Source: an uncultured Prosthecobacter sp.
GTDB taxonomy: Bacteria > Verrucomicrobiota > Verrucomicrobiia > Verrucomicrobiales > Verrucomicrobiaceae
Length of the DNA stretch: 6,896 nucleotides
NCBI GenBank assembly: GCA_947523045.1
Contig: CANNUR010000162.1
Location: forward strand, 1-6,896
Reading direction: 5' to 3'
Position numbers and translations under genes: made by a program. The notes below the pieces were generated by a model that saw only the letters and a program-made list of their open reading frames with translations, did not search any database and was not told where the DNA came from. Of this stretch, positions 6,376 through 6,896 are shown piece by piece. Each line of letters starts with the position of its first letter. The stretch's first letter is position 1.

Positions 6376-6896
6376 TCAGGCAATGACCTCGCTGAGAATG
6401 CGTCCGCCGTTGACAATGTCGATCGGGCGGGTGCCGTCGGCCATGATGCGCTTCTCGGCATTGATGCCGAGAAGGCGGTACATGGTCTTCGCGAGATCTT
6501 CCGGGCCGACCGCATCGCGGTCGGGCTCACCGCCGAGCGGGTCGGAGGCGCCGTGGATGTAGCCTTCCTTGACACCGCCGCCAGCGAGGGCCACCGAGAA
6601 CACGCGCGGCCAGTGGTCGCGCCCGTTGGTGCCGTTGATCTTGGGCGTGCGGCCGAACTCGGAGCTGACCATGACCAGCGTGCGCTTGAGCATGCCGCGC
6701 TCGTCGAGGTCGCGGATCAGGCGGGCGAAGGCCTGGTCGAAATCCGGCGCCTGACGATCAAAGGAACCCTTGATGTTGGAGTGATGGTCCCAGCTGCCGT
6801 AGTTGACCGAAACCATGCGCACACCGGCTTCAACGAGGCGGCGGGCGAGCAGGAAGCGCTGACCGGCGGTGTTGCGGCCGTATTCATCACGCAGCT
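6376..6896 (-). CDS. DUF1501 protein, C-terminal 172 residues; N-terminus cut off by window edge
   Basis: The frame stays open from the TGA at 6376-6378 to the right edge, giving 172 residues; the true start lies outside the window. The fragment begins LRDEYGRNTAGQRFLLARRL, the family's usual helix before the central sheet. It continues with the NYGSWDHH segment (about residues 31-38), a candidate metal-binding site, then SSEFGRTP (about 77-84) and the GRDHW motif (91-95), whose Asp and His match metal ligands of the alkaline phosphatase/sulfatase superfamily. It ends with the conserved GPEDLAKTMYRLLGI region. DUF1501 proteins are normally about 420-490 residues, often with a Tat signal, so roughly 60% is missing here. 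An internal GTG at 6822 would truncate the conserved fold and is not the start. Family membership is secure. A hydrolase activity on a phosphate or sulfate ester is suggested by fold only. The gene lies 149 bp upstream of the PPC gene on the same strand. Confidence 0.93.
   Translation of the reverse strand, partial: LRDEYGRNTAGQRFLLARRLVEAGVRMVSVNYGSWDHHSNIKGSFDRQAPDFDQAFARLIRDLDERGMLKRTLVMVSSEFGRTPKINGTNGRDHWPRVFSVALAGGGVKEGYIHGASDPLGGEPDRDAVGPEDLAKTMYRLLGINAEKRIMADGTRPIDIVNGGRILSEVIA
6451..6474 (-). other. Perfect 10-bp inverted repeat inside the DUF1501 coding region
   Basis: CTTCTCGGCA at 6451-6460 is exactly complementary to 6465-6474 with a 4-base loop. It covers the codons for LLGINAEK near the C-terminus, about 75 bases before the stop. 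The residues are typical of the family, so the symmetry may be a by-product of codon choice, although 10 perfect pairs is longer than most chance stems. Confidence 0.4.

Noticed and set aside
6376..6822. GTG at 6822 as the start of a short 148-residue protein
   Set aside because: The frame remains open upstream to the window edge and the upstream residues match the conserved DUF1501 helix, so this is an internal codon of a longer gene.

Overview
The window carries four genes, all on the minus strand, so transcription runs from the right edge to the left. In that order they are: the C-terminal part of a DUF1501 protein (cut by the right edge), an 807-residue secreted protein with two PPC domains, a 938-residue secreted protein of the planctomycete-type cytochrome family (PSCyt1, Ig-like, DUF1549, DUF1553), and the N-terminal part of a secreted c-type cytochrome/WD40-like protein (cut by the left edge). 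No RNA genes, mobile elements, CRISPR arrays or transfer signatures were seen.

The family combination DUF1501 + DUF1549/DUF1553 + PPC + cytochrome/WD40 is characteristic of the PVC superphylum (Planctomycetota, Verrucomicrobiota). High GC, long non-coding shadow frames and the lack of Shine-Dalgarno sequences before the three visible start codons fit this. The phylum cannot be fixed from the window alone.

Layout: 6376-6896 DUF1501 (partial); 6227-6375 spacer with a perfect 12-bp hairpin that looks like a terminator or attenuator; 3803-6226 PPC protein; 51-bp spacer; 935-3751 DUF1549/DUF1553 cytochrome; 99-bp GC-rich spacer with small hairpins; 1-835 cytochrome/WD40 protein (partial). The last three genes probably form one transcription unit. 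The DUF1501 gene may end an upstream unit or be joined to it by read-through.

All three complete N-termini carry Sec-type signal peptides, so the products act outside the cytoplasm. Two carry CXXCH haem c sites with the same short haem-binding core. DUF1501 is related to the alkaline phosphatase/sulfatase fold. A plausible but unproven reading is a cell-envelope assembly combining haem proteins, a hydrolase-like protein and beta-rich adhesion domains. The biochemical role of these families is poorly established, so the cluster is recognisable by family but its function is open.
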